A stretch of 64,000 nt of DNA, from NCBI GenBank assembly GCA_022496185.1, contig WTXG01000009.1, positions 496,001-560,000 on the forward strand, written 5' to 3'. The translations under genes were made by a program, and so were the position numbers. The notes below the pieces were generated by a model that worked only from the letters and a program-made list of their open reading frames with translations, ran no database searches and was not told where the DNA came from. This document shows positions 37,666 through 49,688 of this stretch, in pieces (position 1 is the first letter of the stretch; each line of letters begins with the position of its first letter). This DNA is from Multifurca ochricompacta (taxonomy: Eukaryota > Basidiomycota > Agaricomycetes > Russulales > Russulaceae).

Positions 37666-38657
37666 ATGTCCCTTGCGCAGTTCAAAGTGTTGATATTCGA
37701 CGTCTACGGCACACTCGTAGTTCGTGTCGTTCTGTTGAGTCATTTAACAAGGATATTAATCTATAACTCTGAGTGTAGGACTGGGAAAGCGGTATTTACA
37801 ACTCGCTCACACCCCTCGTCACCGACTTGGGTCATCAATGGTCCAAGTAAACGTACTTCTTGCTTTCTCCTCGGTGGAATCAAATTTACAAGCAAAGAAC
37901 CCATCGGCACTCTATTCTGACATCTTGGCTACAGCTTACGACGAACTATCGCGACACCTCTATGCTCAGCCAGGCGTGCCGGAAGCGAGCGGAAACACCG
38001 TTGCGCCCGTCGTGATCTCCAGGGATTCAGAGGGAGCAACATCTACGATCTCTTCCGTGGGCGCATCCGGTGCCGCGTACAGCAACAGGACCGACTCCCC
38101 TGCGCAGGCAACCGCGTTCGCAGCCTCGCTCGCCCATTGGCCGATCTTCCGGATACGATCGCCGCTCTCGCCAAACTGTCCTCACTCGGACTCAAGCTTA
38201 CCGTCCTCTCGAACGTCGACCGCGCTTCGTTTTCCCACACACGCGCCGCTCTGGAGCGTGGATTCGTTTTCGATGCCGTGTACACCGCGGAAGAGATTGG
38301 TTCTTACAAGTCCGTCATCCCGGGTCACTTGTCATCGTCTCTATCCACAACTAACGAACGAGCAGGCCAGACCCTCACAATCTCCAGTATGCGGTGACGC
38401 AACTACAGGCGGATTACCCAGCGCTAGAGCGAGAGCAGATTCTTGTTGTTGCTCAGTCGCTCCCACACGATCATGTTCCTGCACGGGCGCTCGGTTTGTC
38501 CTCGGTATGGATCGACCGCCCTGACGCAGTCACTTGCCTTGATGGCGACGGGGTGCCAAAGAGCCGCACAGCGAAGGAAACGTTTGCAGGGTGGAGGTTT
38601 AGGAGCTTAGAAGACTTCGCAGACGCGGTTGAAATGGCGAAGACTAAACCGTCATAA
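37666..38657 (+). CDS. HAD-superfamily hydrolase, haloacid-dehalogenase type II-like
   Basis: Motif I with the nucleophile Asp is FDVYGTLV after the start [10 protein letters not shown]; motif II is LTVLSNVDR; motif III Lys lies in EEIGSYKPDP; motif IV region is [20 protein letters not shown]. About 280 residues. This layout (cap inserted between motifs I and II, SLPHD in motif IV) is that of fungal 2-haloacid dehalogenase-like proteins; the true substrate is unknown. Frame breaks: one missing G at 37847 (HQWSKVNVLLAF) and one missing C at 38149-38150 ([14 protein letters not shown]). Two GT-AG introns. The stop is only 68 bp from the convergent bestrophin stop. Confidence 0.85.
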
Positions 38658-38725
38658 AAGTGTTTTATTCATGTCCATTGTATGGAATGGTTATCCGAAA
38701 GACATTTGAGCAGTTATCCAAACAT

Positions 38726-40769
38726 TCAATCGTCACCTTGGCCATCGTCCCAGCCATAGCCGCCTACTCCACCCTCTGGAAGGTTGTCGATGATATAACT
38801 TCTAATTGTCAGGAAGCCTTTGGTCTGAAAGGAAAGACTGCGCTCACTTGACCTCTTCCCTCAAATCCGAACAATAGCGGTCTGCAAACCATGTAGTATA
38901 AGCAAAGGCGTTCATAGTCTATTGCGCACAACATACCTAGTGGAAGATCAGATTCATCGAGGCCTGCAAGGGTACATAAATCCGAATCAACCATGCAGCG
39001 AAAGGGTGCATGCATACCAAAAGGCATCTCAATCTGTTCAGCTATTCCTTCAATACCCATAAATGTGAAGAGACAACTGTGACAATGGGGACTGTAGCCC
39101 AACCCAGTTCTTTTACGAGAGTGAAAGGAAGGGCGAAGAGGTATAGCGTCACACATTGCTTAAGGTGAATCCCGTCTAGCCAGCAACACTCCTGTCGGTA
39201 TCGAATGAGACGTGGGAAGGAAAGACTTACACGATTTGGGTATTGGCGTGTTGGCGATCCGTTCGACGTTGGTTAATTGATCAACTAAGCCCGAAACACT
39301 TATAGGGGCCGTATAAGCCCATGAACAAAGTCGAACGTGCACCTTACATCGCGTTCATGGTATTCACACCTGTTATAGCATCATTTGTGACAGAAAACCG
39401 GTAGGCTCAGCAACAACGCACCAGCGGGACCGACAGTTTCCAACAAGCCGTCTCGCCTGAAAGCGAAGAGCATTCTAGTAAGCTCATGAGCGACACTGGC
39501 ATAATTAAAGCGTCAGGCTTCACGCCAATTCTTTCAAGGGACCACTCACACCAGCGGGAAAGGAATGGACGCCTCAGTGTATTGTTTAAATCAATAGTGG
39601 TGTGGTCCCCGGAAATGAGTGGAGATTTGGCAGTATAGAGCTTGTCCAGGCTTCTTTTGATTCTCACCCGCTTGGTCGCGGCTGGCGCTGTAGAACCATC
39701 GGTACTCGCGCCTCTCGACGGACTACCCGACCTCGAGTTCTCGGGACTCGACCCATTTTCGGACACAGCGTTGTAGGATGTAGAAACTGAACTGCGGCGT
39801 GACTGGCGACGAGAGTGCGCGCGCAGGAATGATGCGGGAATGATACCCGCGTAATCATCCCAGTCCAGCCCATCCTCTTCGCGCAAATAATGCTTGATGG
39901 CGTGCACGAATGCGAGAATCAATTTGAGTGCATCAACTTTACGGCGACGCAATTGCAATGGTGTTATAATGGTTGATGGAGTCTTGCCCGTAATGTCATC
40001 GGCAGGAGGTAAAGCGACTTGGATCCAGACCAAGCGCGCAAGATTACGGGCCTACAGAACCGTCAAACCATCAATGCTCGCATAGGACAGCATACGTACC
40101 TGCGATGAGATCGTTCCGAAAGCCTTCCGGCCTTCATAATATCGGTCATAAGAAGTTCTTAGGGTCGAGCGTCGATTGTGAGCCAGGGTGTGCCTGAGAT
40201 AGACGCCTACTCACCCATTCCTGGACATAGACGCCGTCCGAGAGGTTTGAGATGAACAAAATTCTTCATGTTCATAACTTACCTGAACACTAGAATGAGT
40301 CCAACCTAAGCCCATCATACAGTTAGGAACGCAAAATATAACAAAAAGGGTCCAACCACTCACAACAACAGCGAGCAGTGGCGTAACTGAGTTCGTCAAT
40401 GTGACCGGTTTCCCCATATTGTAGGCGTATACAACAGCCACAGAGAAGAGGGTGACAGTAAATACGGGGCCGATAATATGGCCCACGATCTAAGATACTT
40501 GTTAAGCCCGCATTTAGCGCAATAAATGGGGGCATGCGTACACTATTCTTGAGACGCAGTACATCCGGCAGCCAGGAATACTGACAATACAGACGAAAGT
40601 ATGAGCGATAATTTGGTGTCTCTGGGTGATGAGTACCTTGCGCAGGTGTTTTCTTGTAAATAGCTTGCGGTGCTGGGGTATCACCCAATGGTGTCAGAAA
40701 ATCTGTTAAACGTAGCCGAAAAGGTCATACCGTCGAGGGTGCGCTGGGGGGAGCCGTTCCAGTTGACAT
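38726..40769 (-). CDS. bestrophin / UPF0187 family chloride channel
   Basis: Predicted anion channel of about 460 residues. After a Pro-rich N-terminus come PNYRSYFRLYCQYSWLPDVL, membrane segments (IIGPVFTVTLFSVAVVYAYN, NSVTPLLAVVVGLILVFR), the signature NGTSYDRYYEGRKAFGTISS, ARNLARLVWIQVALP, a Ser-rich loop, the AHELTRMLFAF region, VDQLTNVERIANTPIPKS, SFTFMGIEGIAEQIEMPFG and DESDLPLDRYCSDLREEV. The 'NG' codons come from a 6 nt exon at 40215-40220. One base is missing near 39491 (VSAHELTRM frame), and a donor near 39350 probably lacks a G. The first exon join (near 40720) implies an unusually short intron or another missing base. Stop TGA at 38726-38728. Confidence 0.87.
40215..40220 (-). other. 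6 nt microexon of the bestrophin gene
   Basis: Minus strand reads GTCCAG|GAATGG|GTGAGT. Including these six bases gives FRNGTSYDRYYEG, the conserved bestrophin signature, in frame between the flanking exons; skipping them deletes two residues of the signature. Confidence 0.75.
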
Positions 40770-41086
40770 TGCAATTAGCGAAGCAATGGCGGCTGTATCA
40801 TTAGCCTCAACTACCAGTGTTTAAAGAGGTGAGGTGAGGTGATGGGCGTGGGCAAAGCAACGCGTTCTCATTATGTAAGAAAAGAAAGGTGAATGAAATC
40901 GAATTTATCACACTTCTGGCTGGTCTGGTTACAAACCGAAATTACATTACAGTGTAAGCTACACGAGAAGTACAGAAACATGATGGTTGCAATTATTGCG
41001 CAGGGGATACAGTTTGCGGCCTAATAACTCAAGGAGAACGCGGAGAATGGTGATTGCAAGGGTATCGCGACGATGCAAAAGGGTTT
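40770..41086. other. gene-free stretch
   Basis: 317 bp between the bestrophin start and the TEA-factor stop, both on the minus strand. Nothing notable seen. Confidence 0.5.
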
Positions 41087-42743
41087 TCACTGAGAAACTG
41101 TGCCATCGTGAAGAGATCCAGTTGTCATCTCAGCCAGAGGGGTATGGGGCGAACTTCCCGCAGCAGAACAAGCAAAGTCAGAAATAAAGAAGGGCCTGAT
41201 CACAGCTGGGGAAGCGAGCTCCAGGCTTTCAAGGGTGTTTGTTGAGTGTCCCTCCTCAGGGACATATGAATAGACCACAGGAGACATTCGAAGGGAAAGC
41301 GCCGAGTCGAGCAGTCGTGAGTCACAAGGATAAGATAGGCGACGAGGTAGATGAACTATGTGACTGACATCTTGTGTCAGGATTCCACCATGGCAGCCTT
41401 CAGGTCCAAGTGACAAGAGACGAGGAGAGGTACCTTCAATGTTAGAGTGAAACGATGCAAGCGGAGAAGACGGAAAAGAGTAGTTCTGCGCTCGAGACGT
41501 ATGGAAGGCGCTGGGTTTACTGGAGCAATACTCTGCAGCAGCCATCAAGTGAGAACCATTGTGTGGGTCATACGGACTCAAAGAAGGAACGCAAGTCACC
41601 GGTTGAAAAAAGGCATCATCTTTCTCGGCGTAACGTGACTGATACACTGGACGTTTGTCGTATCGAAGCACCTGAGGTGGAAATTCCGGGGTGTGGATGA
41701 TTTGGTCAACAGGGGTGATAGGTTCGGAAGCCTGGTCATGGCAGCTAAGATAGGGAAACTGATTCCCCGCGAAAGGAAGGTGCCCCGCTTCTGCAGAGAT
41801 AGTCGACGCTTCAAAGCCATACCCAGAATTTGCAAAGGAAAACGAAGGGACAGGAGGAAGGTCAAGCTGAAACCGTAGACCTGTGATGTTGGATGATACC
41901 CGTCTCCGAGATAAGGATGATGCAGGCCGGTCGGGGAGATGAAGCCCCGGGCCGGGCCACACATTTTCTTGTTCAGGAGCTGAAAATCCACTCTCAGAGA
42001 GATGCAAGTCCGCTGATTCAAACAGTCTGAGAGTCGACTGATTCGGTTGAATAGACGAACTTGAAGCACCAGAGTGGAAAGAATCAGCGGGCTGATTAAC
42101 AGATGGGCTTGAGCGTGCACTAGACTCCACGGAACCTGCAATTTGTAATGAATCATGGCTCCAATGGCAAATGAGTTCATCAAACCTAGCAAAGGAGGTG
42201 TCGCCGGGATCAGGGGTGTTGATAGGGTTGTAGACTCATTGCTATCGTTCAGATTTACTAGCATTTCAGGGGTGATCGGCTGTTGAACATCTGGGAGAAC
42301 GCGCAAAGCGTCCGCCACTGATATGGCCAATCAGTTTAGTTGTCTAAAAGCCCGCAGTCCAACGTACTCGTAGGGTCGTCTTGATGCGTCCGTCTCAATC
42401 TTTGAATGCGACTTGATATTTGCTTCCGCGTACGATTTTTTCCAGTTTTCTGCATTAAATACTGCTGAATGAGTTGGCATCGGCCCAAACTTGTGTGACC
42501 TTCGCCACCATTGTGCACAGGTCGTATGCGTTGTCTGCCCATTGGTGGATAGATATTTAGAGCTATAAGTAGATTCAGTGCATTGTATACTTGGCTGCCA
42601 AATAACATACCTTCAATGAGGGCGGCGTGCAGTTCTTCATCCCATATGGCTTCGTTTCCGCCTGGAATGCAACGAATGGAACGATTTCCCTTGCTTTTTC
42701 CTCGAATCTTGAAGGGTGTCGCCGTGGGTAAGGAGCGTGGCAT
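41087..42743 (-). CDS. TEA/ATTS-domain transcription factor
   Basis: TEA domain split by two introns: WDEELHAALIE, then ALNIYPPMGRQRIRPVHN, GEGHTSLGRCQLIQQYLMQK and TGKNRTRKQISSRIQRLRR. The GKNRTRKQxSSRIQ helix 3 is the family DNA-contact helix (TEAD, AbaA, Tec1; site CATTCC/T). The rest is a Ser/Pro-rich activation-type region of about 330 residues. Start at MPRSLPTATP (42743). All joins are GT-AG; no break found. Family knowledge: TEA factors control development and filamentous or conidial programmes in fungi. It diverges, 271 bp apart, from the axis-like gene, with two CACGTG sites between them. Confidence 0.92.
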
Positions 42744-42884
42744 TGATTGATACCTTGATAATCTCTCTTGCTTTGAGGATCCTAAAATGAGTGTTGGGAG
42801 CGGTACCAGTCCCAGTAACGGTTATGGTGGTTCAAATGTCCAGATCCAGGTCCAGTTCAGGTCATTGCGTCACGTAGATGAGGA

Positions 42885-42926
42885 CACGTGACGCGGACTC
42901 GCATTTCTGATTCTAAGTGACACGTG
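42885..42926. promoter_or_regulatory. two CACGTG E-box palindromes in a divergent promoter
   Basis: CACGTG at 42885-42890 and 42921-42926, 36 bp apart start to start, each within ACACGTGAC. They lie between the TEA factor (-) and the axis-like gene (+). CACGTG is bound by bHLH factors such as Cbf1 or Pho4; their use here is inferred. Confidence 0.5.
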
Positions 42927-43014
42927 ACCGCGACAATTCCTACCTTACACACCTATCGGCTCTTTACGCTTATCGTCACGAACACGAACACCTGGTTATA
43001 TGCGCACAAACTAA

Positions 43015-46000
43015 TGTCGAGCTCCGCACAGGCCGTGAGGAATGCTGCTGCCTCTCTCAAAAAAGCTGCAGATCCCTGGAACAAAGAGGATAGGGAAACC
43101 GCAGGACGTATTGCCTCTGCTGCTATCACGGTGGTGATTATTAAACAATGGACTTTCCGAACCAACACTAGGCGTTGATACTGTCGCCTGAAGGTAGACA
43201 CCCCTTCTTTAGAACAAGGTGCCATAGACATGCTGTCCACGTTGCTGCGCCGTCCGTTTGCTGAACTATATTCAACGCACCCTGGAACGTCCCTCCGTCT
43301 TTCGGCGGCCATCTTTACCACAATAATTCACGATAGAATTGTTCCATCATGGAAGGCTAGAGATTCCCAAGACAGGGACAATTGGGAACAGCTGGCAGTA
43401 GTTCTGCTTGCCGGCGTGCAGGTGCTGCCCGTTTTATTCGGCGGAGGTCCAAGGTCGCTCACCACCATCTCTCGTCCTTTAGGATCACGTAGAAGCTCAT
43501 GATGAAGGTTGGAGAATTACTTCGACATTGGAATGTTGGCTCATTTTTTGTCAGATAGAGTGAAAGTGATGGTTGCGAAAGCCTTCTACTCAATACTATG
43601 CAATGCGTTCTTTTCCGTTTCATTTCCCATTCCATTAACGTCATATTCGGTTCCTCTCCGAGTATCCGTGAGTATGCATATGTCAAAGAATCGCTCACTC
43701 ACCGTCATGTACGCTAGGTGTACTCCATACTTTCTATGACAGCAGATGGTTGCATCGAGAACAAGAGTAAGCTGCGGGATGGCGAGATCCTCGGAGGGTG
43801 AGTTCATCTCGTTGAGGGCGAACTGCGCTTAACTATCTGCGGTAGAGCAATGCTCGGGCGCATTATTACTCTGACAAACGGTAGGGACCATCCGCGTCAC
43901 GTCGCCGATCATCTAAATTTAGTTGTCGTAGATTATTTGGCCCTCGAACAGCTTCTTCTCTTGCTGGCATATTTACTACCCCCTACCGAGAGCAGAGTAA
44001 CGGGTCACGCAGAACGCCTGGGATTCCTTCGAGATTGTTTCGGAGACACTACTCAACGCGGCAAAGAGTTAATTGAACTCTTGAAGTTTGTTATCTCCCC
44101 GGATTGGGAGATAACTTCGGACAAAATTGTTGACATCCTGGCTCGAGATATCTCTGTGTACGTGTCAACACGAACTTAATAGTCACGCTATTCGTTCATA
44201 CCAAACCCAATTTAGTACCCAGCCATTCGTTATGAAGAGATTCGTATTAAGTGGACTATCTAATCTACGACTAAGTCCAGCACTTAGGTTTTATCTCGAC
44301 AAAACCTCAATACTTTTCAATTGCGAGGATGAGGCCAGTTTTCTTTTCCATTCCCGCTGTTGTTACTGACCACTATCAATTCAGGAGGATGGTAAGATTG
44401 AAGGAATGCATGTACCATACGATAGCATGCGCTACGTGGATATATCGAGCTCTGGTTCCGTCACGGCGGAATTATTGTCCCCTCCACTGTGCCATCAACC
44501 TTTGCAGATAGTCTCTAGCGAAGCTGCCATTCTTATGACGATCGTACTTTCTCTGCCAGATGTTGGGCGCTTCGTCAAAACTTTAAGGATCCGTGGAATG
44601 GTAAGACGCCGCACTTTCCAGGCTGCATAATTTACAATATTCTTCAGACAAGCCGTGTTCAGTTTAACGGTGGACCAATTCCAAAAGCGGCTGAGAGAAC
44701 GTCAGTCAACATATCACCGACACGATTGGAATTCGAGGGTAGCCAGAGCGTTGCTTCTTACCAGGTCTGTTGGGCTACTTCTAGTCTTGACCAGCTTATT
44801 CGATTCAAACATGTTTCTAACAGAGTAAAGTTAAGGTCGTTGAGGAAGGCGGTAGGCTCTACAACCTTTTCCCCTTTGCTGCGACTTGACGTCGTCACTC
44901 CTCTTTTGTGCACATTCGCGCCTCAACCATCATTTTATTAGTATTTCAAGCGAGTGATCCTGGAGATGATATTGTTCCAGATCTCAAAGTTTGCACTGGC
45001 AAGTTACAACATGAGCCCTCTTTGCTGGTCAAAGAATGCACCTTCCCCCACGGTTTACTACCTATCCCCGCCTCTGTCGCCACCGAGGGGACAAAGATCA
45101 GTCATGATGAGAGTCGCCAACACCTTTGTTCGGCTCCCCTTCATCGGCTATCAGGCATACATGAAGATTCCCAAAACTGTCCGACCACCCCATCTCCTGC
45201 TCCTGGTGCTCCTCCTTCTCCTGGTCGCCTTGACGACCCTTCTCTGCGTTCTCCTCGTGCTTCTGGTATTACTCACAACCGTCACGACGGCAATTACGCT
45301 ACTTCTACTTATCCTCCTCCCTCCGAGAACTCTCGACACAGTCGTCCTCCCGATAAGGATCTCAGCGACGCAATTTTTGGCGCAAGTGACGAGGAATTAT
45401 CTTCCCTCTCCGATCCAGACTCTGTTCTCGGTACTGTCCGGAATTCTGCAGAGCTTGTTCAACCGCGGCGAATCAGTCGTAGCTCAGGCAGTTCCAAACA
45501 CTGCGCCCCCTCTAAGCGTGGTTGTCACCCCCCCCTGTCCACCAGCCCCACCACCGCTCCCACTTGTCTCAGCCCAACCCAGGACGCTACGCCGGAGCAA
45601 AAGTTGGTTCCGGTGGTGAAAGGACGGCGAGTGATGGACTCTCGGGATGCAACGCAAGAGAGATTTCTGGGAACTGGTAATAAAGGCGCTGCGGCGGCAA
45701 AGAGAAAGGTCTTGGCTGAGTCGGAAGACGAGGTCGAAGCCACAAATTGTATTCCGTCTCTCATGGAGGAGCCTTATTATCCTTTACCGAACCTCGGCCC
45801 GGAGAAGAGCGCTTCACTTTCCCAAACGAAGAAGGGCAGTGCAGTTACTACGGCCCAAGTTAGTGGAACCGCTAATGCGCGTCCCAAGCGAGCTTGTGCG
45901 TCCGCTGTTCCTCCGACACTGAAAGCAGAGGTCGATCCGAAGCCTTGTCCCTCTGCATTCGGGGATCAACTCGACCCCAAGACGGCAAAGGCCGACATGG

Positions 46001-48524
46001 AATGTACAGGTGGTGAGTTCTGATTATGCTCTCCTCGGATCAGTTCAAATGCAGAATAGACAACCGTGGAAGCAATAGTTTAGATGGTACGTCACCTTGG
46101 GTTCTGCCATTCTAAAACCTGAAATGTGGTTCCAGAAATACCAGCAGAGATGGTTACTGAAGAGCAGTCAATAGTCAAAATGACAAGTAAACGCCGCATT
46201 ATAGACGGAGACTTGCCAGTCATTTATGGACATGGGCGACCACGTAAACGAGCACATGTGGATCACGAGAATGTGTCATCACAGCCCAGCAAGCCTGCTA
46301 GGGGCAAAAAGGGCATTTCCACGAGCACGCTACATAAACCTAAGCACTCGCGAGCTCGGAAGTCGTACCGCCACCGTCAGAAGACGGAAAGGTCTTCTCC
46401 AGCCCACCTCAACAATCGTGAGGTGGATTATGATAAGATCCCTTCCTCGACTGCCATCTTAAACCCGCCCATAGCCAAGGGGCGCAAGATCCCGGTGGAA
46501 AAGACCAGCGACACCATGTCGACCTCTAGAGCATTGCAGATGAAAGGAAAGAATGGAAAGACCACTCTTTCAGGTCTACCCATTGTTGTGAACGTGATAC
46601 CCGCTGATAAGAAACGAGCGAACAAAGGAATGCCTAAGCAGGCCGGCGCTCATCCCATCCAGACGCCACCCACAGTGACCGCCCCTGAGGACGATGATTC
46701 AATTCAATCCTTCTCGTCATCGTCGTGCGAGCCCCTACCGGCGGTTGACACTGTGAAGGTGATCAAAGCCTTCTTTAACGCCTAAGGTGTCACCCTCATA
46801 TTTTTTAGCGAGCATTAGATGTCTCAACTCCTCGAGATTCCGCTGTCCCTGACACCCTGCCCGGGGCCGGCTCGTCTTCAAAGTCGCGGGACACAACGCC
46901 TATTACACTCGCACAGGTGAACGCTGTTAGTCCCCCCCGCCGAAGTGCTCCCACTCTTATCACGATCCTTAGGCATTTAGCACGCAGAGAGTGGCACAGA
47001 AAGAGACGCCTAATGTCGCTACTACGTGGAAGACCGATGAGCTATCCTGTGATGTTATGGCGCGCCATTCGGCTCCCCTTATTGAGGATGTTAGCGCTGG
47101 TGATGATATCTCTGTGGTCACCACGAGTGACCAGGTCCAGGAAAGCTCGCAAGCCCCGACGGGTCTTGATAGCTTCGATGGACCTATCGTTATGGCTGAA
47201 GTACGTCAGTTCTTGGCATTCTCATCTCCATCTCTCACCAGTTTGCGGCCAACTTCCGTGCTACATAAGACGAAGGATACGGGTACAACGCCTCGAGTAA
47301 GCGACTGTCTACTGCTGTCCAAACGCATTCTGGTAACCGTATGTAGCCCACACTACAGGCTATAGACCTGGAAAGCGTCAGCCGCTCCCCTGTACGCTCA
47401 CCCGGGTCTCGGTATATAGATAAAATGCCCCCTTTCTCCCACGACGTCTCTCCTAGCTTCCCTGGGCCATCGAAGGAGGAAACTAGCGAAGATTTACCAG
47501 TTCCACCCTTCTTGACCCCACGAATACGAAGTACCAAGACTTTGAGGTGCTGCTGGATTCCTCACTCTGTCTTCCGTCGACCAAAACATCCGTCCTTATG
47601 CGGCCGCCGACACCGCCTCCTCCCTGTTTGAAGCGTAAGAGCGTCACCTTCGCATCGCTCCAGGAGGGGGTTAAGGAACAACCAACGGTTCAGGAAATCC
47701 CATCGCTAGTAATTACCCCTACCCGTGCCCCAGATAAGCGCGAACACATAGAAGTGGCTCCTGAAGTGACACAAGTCAATAAATTATCACCTGGTGTTGA
47801 CGATTCCCTGCGATCAGGACTACAGCTCACTGTGAAGCCCCACTTCATTCTTCCTTCGTCGGGTCTTGCTTCTAGGATGAGAGTCACCGCTGAATCGTCG
47901 TCACTACTGCCTTCCCCCCCTACTTTGCGACGAAATCACCCATACCTCACTGAAGCAACACTGTCACCTACTGTTTCCCCTAAACAGAGACGTCATGCAC
48001 GCAATGCATCATCACCGTCTTCAGGTAGAGCAGGACCGGTTGCTTGTGGGAGCTACTTAATCCCAATTATGGAGGCACGTTCAACACGCGCAAACCTCTA
48101 ACGTGTCTATGACATCTTTTCCAGGTGCTTGATGAAATTCATGTCATTATCAAAAGCAATATTCGAATGCGCTTTGAGAGCGCCAGTAGGGACACAATTG
48201 AACTGCGCAGGCAGATACTGGCTCAAGCACAAGCCGACATGACTGCACTGCTTGATGAATAGTGAGTCTTCCGATCACTATGAATATTCGAGTCTGATGA
48301 GATACAGCATCGCAGCGTTCAATGACCTTGTGAATCTTGAAGCCAAGTATGGCACCTTTTCAAAGCGACGCATCGCAGCTTTTACCCAAGCCCGGAATGC
48401 CAATGCGGAGGGTCTATCCTCGTTGCTCTCACAGATACAGATACACGACCGTGCGGTGCAGGCACACGCGCGGCAGACTTTTGCTGTTGGCCCACTACCT
48501 GGACCAGTTCGACGCTGGCTATGA
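43015..48524 (+). CDS. large meiotic-axis-like protein (Red1/SYCP2/ASY3 type), tentative
   Basis: I read one multi-exon gene, though two adjoining genes are possible. The N-terminus is helical and ARM-like (MLSTLLRRPFAELYSTHPGT, YLALEQLLLLLAYLLPP, HAERLGFLRDCFGD, RGKELIELLKFVISPDWEI). A beta-rich PH/Spt16M-like part follows (LRFYLDKTSILFNCEDE, GMHVPYDSMRYVDISSSGSV, VSSEAAILMTIVLSLPDVGR). About 1,000 residues are then Pro/Ser/Lys-rich and disordered with basic patches, and the C-terminus is a coiled coil (VLDEIHVIIKSNIRMRFESA, RDTIELRRQILAQAQADMTA, IAAFNDLVNLEAKYGTFSKR). This order is that of meiotic chromosome axis core proteins. Several exon joins (near 43190, 44340, 44890, 46080, 46790, 47230-47550, 48090) do not close, probably from missing bases. 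The identity rests on architecture only. Confidence 0.45.
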
Positions 48525-48891
48525 CGACACAATTGATCTCCTTCCCCTGCTCTCGCCTATTGTCTTCTTGTTATCTTTTTCCGGTTTATCGACACTGGTA
48601 GTCCCTATCGTGCAAAACGCTTTTACCTCGTGTTATTCTCGCTTTGGCAACCAAAGTCTGTCTTGCTCTTTTTCATGTCTGGATCAAACGAATTGGACTC
48701 CACACCAACACCTCGCGGTGACAGTTATGCTTTGCTTCCGCGCTCTGGACGCTATTTGACTACCCTAAGTTGTGATTATGATTACGGGCTGAATGTACCC
48801 CCATTCATATGACGTTTGCCATGACTAATGGAATTGCGTGCCCCGTGAAGTGTTTTTGGGTTTGGGAATGGCAAGACTCGAAAGGGTTAAT

Positions 48892-49062
48892 AAAGGGAAG
48901 GAAAAGGAAAGGAAGGGCCTTTAACGGGGTAATGGTGATTCCATCAATCAGCCGATCACGTGTAAAAGTAAAAAGGCAAGGTAATGAGCCTTCCCTTCCC
49001 CTTCCCCTTCCCTTCCTTTCCTTTCAGAGAAGGAAAATTAAAATAAAATAAAATAAAATAAT
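48892..49062. repeat. inverted purine/pyrimidine tracts followed by (TAAAA)n
   Basis: A G/A tract at 48892-48917 is the approximate reverse complement of a C/T tract at 48989-49024, separated by about 70 bp, so a hairpin or triplex could form. A TAAAA pentanucleotide repeat follows at 49034-49062. Confidence 0.75.
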
Positions 49063-49410
49063 AGACGATACGAGATTGATGATATTTGAGATATTGAGAA
49101 ATGAAATGTCAATGGAGTTAAATCAACCAACCGGACCATCTCCGTCGACATAATTAAATGACGATCGAGAGTGATTACGAGAGACAGAGAAAGTAGAAAA
49201 GGGTGGGATCAAGAAGGCCCATTTATATACTGGATGACTGAATATCCAGTACTGAATGACTTAAGGAGAGTATAAGTAAGAGGGTGCCCGGTCCGCGGCA
49301 GGGTAATTTCGGAACTTGTGCGTGCGAGCGAGCGAGATTGCGGCGGACGGACGAAATAGTACAAGGGCCGGATTTGGTGGGATCTACGAGTATGTCACCA
49401 TTTGAGATGG

Positions 49411-49470
49411 AAAGGGAGATGGGGAGGGAGAGGGAGAGGGAGAGGGAGAGGGAGAGGGAGAGGGAGAGGA
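49411..49470 (+). repeat. (AGAGGG)n hexanucleotide repeat
   Basis: At least eight AGAGGG units in a row on the coding strand, about 220 bp upstream of the cap methyltransferase ATG. Regularly spaced GGG triplets make a G-quadruplex possible. Confidence 0.88.
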
Positions 49471-49688
49471 TAGGCTGTTTTAAAATCCAGAGCAAGATGA
49501 AGAGGAGGGTAAGAACGAGCGAAGACGAGGATGAGAATTAGAAAATGAAAGAGCGCTGAGCCCGAAAAAGGATATTGTCGGGGACTGGCGTATTCCCTTG
49601 TGCTTGTGGCACTGGTACTGGCGGCGTTTTTACTGGCTCGCTCGCTGCCGACGACGACGAGCTTGACACACTCCAACAGGCGACCCAA

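Larger units (their letters stand above)
48525..49688. other. gene-free, repeat-rich stretch before the cap methyltransferase
   Basis: 1.16 kb holding the 3' flank of the axis-like gene and the promoter and 5' UTR of the cap methyltransferase. It contains a purine tract and a matching pyrimidine tract, a TAAAA repeat and an AGAGGG repeat, listed separately. The frame is open upstream of the chosen methyltransferase ATG from 49560, so a longer N-terminus cannot be excluded. Confidence 0.6.

Noticed and set aside
44954..45619. Long open frame with a leucine-rich, membrane-like stretch
   Set aside because: It is the +1 shadow of the Pro/Ser-rich axis-like exon; CCT/TCT/CTC codon mix read out of frame yields leucines.
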